From assembly GCA_023150945.1 (NCBI GenBank), contig JAKLJX010000002.1:62001-126000 (forward strand): a DNA stretch of 64,000 nucleotides. The letters are read 5' to 3'. Positions 61,073-64,000 of this stretch are shown here, piece after piece. The notes under the pieces were generated by a model, which searched no databases, had not been told where the DNA came from, and was given only the letters and a program-made list of their open reading frames with translations. How positions within the stretch are numbered: position 1 is the first letter of the stretch; the number at the start of each line of letters is the position of its first letter. Source of the DNA: a bacterium. GTDB lineage: Bacteria > Zhuqueibacterota > Zhuqueibacteria > Zhuqueibacterales > Zhuqueibacteraceae. The translations under genes and the position numbers were made by a program.

Positions 61073-61153
61073 CCGTTAGGGGTGTCCCCAACATTCGGGA
61101 CTGAGACCACACCCTTGGAACCTGATCCGGATGATACCGGCGTAGGGAAACGG
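61073..61153 (+). promoter_or_regulatory. TPP (thiamine pyrophosphate) riboswitch
   Basis: The thi-box consensus is clear: P1 stem CCGTT (61073-61077) with AACGG (61149-61153), GGGGTG, CTGAGA (61101-61106), ACCCTTGGAACCTGAT (61111-61126) and the conserved GGCGTAGGGAA before P1 closes. It binds TPP and controls the TonB-dependent receptor and thiamine diphosphokinase genes downstream. The 3' segment 61141-61153 can instead pair with 61202-61214 in the terminator, which gives the switching mechanism. Confidence 0.97.
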
Positions 61154-61200
61154 TCGGCAATTTCGCTGTGTACGCGTGCGCTGGCGCTCGCCGTTTCGCG

Positions 61201-61241
61201 GCCGCTTCCCTATGAAAAATGGAAAGCGGCTTTTTCTTTTT
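61201..61241 (+). terminator. riboswitch-controlled intrinsic terminator
   Basis: GCCGCTTCCC (61201-61210) pairs with GGAAAGCGGC (61221-61230) with one mismatch; TTTTTCTTTTT follows (61231-61241). The T-run ends 12 bases before the receptor ATG. The 5' arm contains TTCCCTA (61206-61212), the exact complement of TAGGGAA in the aptamer (61143-61149), so the unliganded aptamer can act as antiterminator. Confidence 0.85.
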
Positions 61242-61252
61242 CGAGGTGTGCC

Positions 61253-63715
61253 ATGAAGTACCTGTTTGCTTTTTGGTGCGGCGTGATGGTGCTGCTGACT
61301 GGAGCGAGCGCCGCACAAGAAAGCGCCGTCATTGCGGGCAGCGTTCATGATCGCGAAACGCAAGCGGGACTGCCCGGCTGCCATCTCCTCATCGAGGGCA
61401 CGGCGCTGCGCACCCTTTCCGACGCGCGCGGCAATTTTCGCCTGCAGAATGTGCCGGCCGGCCGGGTGGTGCTGGTGGCAACGTTCATCGGTTACGAAAC
61501 GCTGCGCCAGTCTCTCGAAATCAACCAATCGGAAGTGCGCGTGACGCTCGCGTTGCAGCCACAGCCTCTGGTCAGTCCCGCGGTGACGGTGGTCGCAACG
61601 CGCGCGCGCGAACGGCACAGCCCAGTGGCGTTTGCCACGCTGACGCGCGAAGCGATTGCCCAGCGCCATCCCGCGCAGGATATTCCCGCGCTGCTGAGCG
61701 AGTTGCCTGCGGTCAAATTCTATTCCGAAAACGGCAACGGCCTGGGCTACAATTATCTGTCGATTCGCGGCTTTGATCAGCGGCGCATCGCGGTGTTGAT
61801 CAACGGTGTGCCGCAAAACGATCCGGAAGATCACAACGTTTACTGGATCGACTTCCCCGACTTGCTCGCCAACGTGCAGGACATTCAGGTGCAGCGCGGC
61901 GCCGGCAGCGCGTTCTACGGCCCGCCCGCCATCGGCGGTTCGGTCAATCTCGTGACCTCGGAGTTTTCCCGCGCGCGCGGACTGGCGGCCACCATTGGGG
62001 GCGGCACGTTCGATACGCGCAAATATTCGCTGTCCGCCTCCAGCGGCTTGCTCGCGGGTAAATATTTGTTCTCCGGCCGGCTGTCGCGCATGCAGAGCGA
62101 CGGCTACCGTGAGCAATCCTGGGTGGATCTCAAGAGCTACTTTGCCGGCGCCGCGCGCCTCGGCAAGAATTCCATCACCCGGCTACATTTCTATGGCGGC
62201 CCAATCGCCGATCATCTCGCCTACTACGGCATCCCCAAAGCGCAGGCGCAACAACGCGAGACGCGGCGCCACAATCCCATTCGCCGGCCGGATGAAATCG
62301 AAAACTTCAACCAGCCGCATCTCGAACTGCTGCATGAACTCCACCTGGGCGAGCAATGGCGAGTGAACAACACGCTGTTCGCCGTGCGCGGCTACGGCTT
62401 TTTTGATTATGACGGTTCCTGGGCGCCGCTTTCTTACTATCGCCTGACCCCGGATTACGGCTTCGCGGTCACCGGTAATCCCGCAGAAATCTACGTCGAC
62501 AGCTTGTTGATTCGTGCCTACGTTGACAACTTGCAGTTGGGCTGGCTGCCGCAGCTCACGTGGCATCACAGCCGCGGCGCGCTCACCCTGGGCGCGGAAC
62601 TGCGGCGGCATCGCTCGCTGCATTGGGGCCGCATCCAAAAAGGCGACAGTGAATTGCCGGAGGCCGTGGCCGGGGAATTTCGCGGCTGGGATTATGTCGC
62701 CCGCCGGCGCTACTACGAATATCGCGGCGCGAAGGACGTGCTCTCGCCCTACCTGCACGCCAACTGGTTTCTGCTGCCCGAGCTGAACCTCACGTTCGAT
62801 CTGCACTACGCCTATTCGCGCTATCGGCTCTACGATGAAAAATTCATCGGCACCGGCTTCCAAGTGCCTTACCATTTTCTCAACCCGCGCGCGGGCGTCA
62901 ATTACAACCTCACCTCCCACTTCAATCTCTTCGCCAGCATTGCGCGCACCAGCCGCGAGCCGCGGTTGAAGAATCTCTACGATGCCGCCGAGGCCAGCAC
63001 GCCGGCAAGCTGGGGCGCCGTCACGCCGCAATTCGGCCTGCAACCCGACGGCCGCATCGATTTCGATCGACCGCTGGTCAGACCGGAACGGCTGCACGAC
63101 TTCGAGCTCGGGCTGGGTTATCGCCGCGGCGAAGCGCACGCCGCTGCCAATTTCTTCTACATGAATTTCAAGGATGAGATCATCAAGAGCGGCCGTCTCG
63201 ATCGCTTCGGCCAGCCGGTGACCGGCAATGCCGAACGCACGCTGCACGCCGGCCTCGAACTGGCCGCGAGCGCGCCGCTGTTGCCGCGCTGGCAGGCATC
63301 GGGCAATCTCATGCTTAGCAACAACGAGTTGAAACGCCACGTGGTTTATGACAGCGAGGGCACGGCCACCAGGCTGGACGGCAATCCCATCGCCGGGTTT
63401 CCGGATGTGCTCGCCAATGCCCGCTTGACCTATGCCGGCTCGAGTTGGCTGGCGTCGCTCGCCCTGCAACACGTGGGTAAGCAGTACACCGACAATTTCA
63501 AGAGCGAAGAAAACACGGTGCCGGCTTACACCGTGGTGCACGCGAGCGCCGGCTATCGTCTGCCCTTCGGCGCGGCACAGTCGGGCTTGTCGCTGCAACT
63601 GCATGTGCAGAATCTGTTGGACCGGCTCTATATCGCGCACGGCGAAGGGGACGAATTCTTTCCGGCCGCCGGCCGCCAGGTGTTCGTGAATCTCAAATAT
63701 GAATTGAACCGCTGA
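61253..63715 (+). CDS. TonB-dependent receptor, probable thiamine/TPP transporter
   Basis: 820 aa from the ATG at 61253 (GAGGTG site six bases before). It has a signal peptide (residues about 1-20), a CarboxypepD-like domain (about 25-100; GSVHDRETQAGLPGCHLLIE) and a plug domain (about 110-230) with YNYLSIRGFDQRRIAVLING. A beta-barrel follows, ending in an aromatic-rich strand (QVFVNLKYELNR). Control by a TPP riboswitch and the downstream thiamine diphosphokinase gene indicate that it carries thiamine or its esters across the outer membrane. No TonB gene is in the window. Length and domains fit the family. Confidence 0.93.
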   Translation: MKYLFAFWCGVMVLLTGASAAQESAVIAGSVHDRETQAGLPGCHLLIEGTALRTLSDARGNFRLQNVPAGRVVLVATFIGYETLRQSLEINQSEVRVTLALQPQPLVSPAVTVVATRARERHSPVAFATLTREAIAQRHPAQDIPALLSELPAVKFYSENGNGLGYNYLSIRGFDQRRIAVLINGVPQNDPEDHNVYWIDFPDLLANVQDIQVQRGAGSAFYGPPAIGGSVNLVTSEFSRARGLAATIGGGTFDTRKYSLSASSGLLAGKYLFSGRLSRMQSDGYREQSWVDLKSYFAGAARLGKNSITRLHFYGGPIADHLAYYGIPKAQAQQRETRRHNPIRRPDEIENFNQPHLELLHELHLGEQWRVNNTLFAVRGYGFFDYDGSWAPLSYYRLTPDYGFAVTGNPAEIYVDSLLIRAYVDNLQLGWLPQLTWHHSRGALTLGAELRRHRSLHWGRIQKGDSELPEAVAGEFRGWDYVARRRYYEYRGAKDVLSPYLHANWFLLPELNLTFDLHYAYSRYRLYDEKFIGTGFQVPYHFLNPRAGVNYNLTSHFNLFASIARTSREPRLKNLYDAAEASTPASWGAVTPQFGLQPDGRIDFDRPLVRPERLHDFELGLGYRRGEAHAAANFFYMNFKDEIIKSGRLDRFGQPVTGNAERTLHAGLELAASAPLLPRWQASGNLMLSNNELKRHVVYDSEGTATRLDGNPIAGFPDVLANARLTYAGSSWLASLALQHVGKQYTDNFKSEENTVPAYTVVHASAGYRLPFGAAQSGLSLQLHVQNLLDRLYIAHGEGDEFFPAAGRQVFVNLKYELNR

Positions 63716-63753
63716 GGCCGAGCAGCCGGTTCACTTGATACCCGGGAGCTGTG

Positions 63754-64000
63754 ATGCCGCAACCAACTGCTTTGATCATCGCCAACAGCGTGCTGCCGCA
63801 GGAGGCAATTCTGGCGGAATGCCGGCAGCGCGCCCAAGCTGTCATCTGCGCGGATGGCGGCGCGAATCGCGCACGGGAGCGCGGCCTCCTTCCCGATTTC
63901 GTGGTCGGCGACCTCGATTCCGTTACGCCGGCCACGCGCGCCGCCTGTGCCACCGCCGCCTTCATTCACTACCCCAGCCAGTACGCCACGGATTTGGAAA
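63754..64000 (+). CDS. thiamine diphosphokinase (cut by window edge)
   Basis: 82 codons are visible. It begins MPQPTALIIANSVLPQEAIL and contains VICADGGANRARERGLLPDF followed by VVGDLDSVTP, the signature of thiamin pyrophosphokinase (TPK catalytic domain, ADGGAN and GDLDS). The enzyme makes TPP from thiamine and ATP. The gene starts 38 bases after the receptor stop, with GGGAG about 6-10 bases upstream; GTG at 63751 is an alternative start. Being under the same TPP riboswitch gives feedback control of uptake and activation. The rest of the gene is outside the window. Confidence 0.93.
   Translation, partial: MPQPTALIIANSVLPQEAILAECRQRAQAVICADGGANRARERGLLPDFVVGDLDSVTPATRAACATAAFIHYPSQYATDLE

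Overview
This is a GC-rich bacterial chromosome segment of 64 kb. I see no tRNA or rRNA gene, CRISPR array, insertion sequence or phage gene. The best pointer to the host is a secreted subtilisin-like protease with a C-terminal type IX secretion (T9SS) sorting domain, together with TonB-dependent uptake, a DUF5683/PEGA protein, DUF4097 proteins and an XrtA/PEP-CTERM-style polysaccharide locus. This suggests a Gram-negative member of the FCB superphylum, possibly an uncultured lineage such as candidate phylum KSB1/Calditrichota. That placement is inference, because no taxonomic marker gene is present.

Positions 1-28963 hold one long minus-strand exopolysaccharide locus. In transcription order it encodes a GAF-like/Fis-HTH regulator, an initiating sugar transferase, a PEGA/DUF5683 protein, a fibronectin-III lipoprotein, a Wza-type export protein, a Wzz-type chain-length protein, a STAS-linker-HTH protein, a TPR protein, a separate BY-kinase, an NAD-sugar epimerase, a DUF3473 polysaccharide deacetylase, a FemAB-like protein, a GT2, a second deacetylase, a GDP-mannose 6-dehydrogenase (AlgD type), a GT4, an APH-like kinase, a heparinase II/III-like lyase, another GT4, a sulfotransferase, a pentaheme cytochrome c/TPR membrane protein and a further glycosyltransferase cut by the window edge. 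Many junctions are overlapping or nearly so. Together these genes could build, export and edit an acidic polymer (mannuronate-type and possibly sulfated). No flippase, polymerase or exosortase is visible in the window.

Positions 29.5-32 kb hold an orphan CoA-transferase beta subunit and a divergent amino acid permease. Positions 32.4-37.6 kb are visibly AT-richer and hold the T9SS protease, a small lipoprotein and a long leader. That leader has a strong promoter, a heptamer tandem repeat and nested inverted repeats that look like an unrecognised structured RNA. Positions 37.6-42.9 kb hold a MacB-like ABC system (adaptor, ATPase, two permeases) and moaC. Positions 43-51.7 kb hold an Hsp20 gene behind a sigma-54-type promoter, an FmdB zinc ribbon gene, a MATE pump, a bifunctional formiminotransferase-cyclodeaminase, an Lrp/AsnC regulator next to paired palindromes, a lone receiver protein and two DUF4097 proteins. 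Positions 52.3-53 kb hold a DUF433/DUF5615 toxin-antitoxin-like pair in an AT-rich pocket.

Positions 53-61 kb hold a YhaM-like HD/OB protein, SbcD and SbcC, a MurU-like nucleotidyltransferase overlapping an AmgK-like kinase fused to a RapZ C-terminal domain, and a NUDIX hydrolase. The right end is a thiamine uptake unit: a sigma-70 promoter, a TPP riboswitch with a complete antiterminator/terminator switch, a TonB-dependent receptor and the start of thiamine diphosphokinase.
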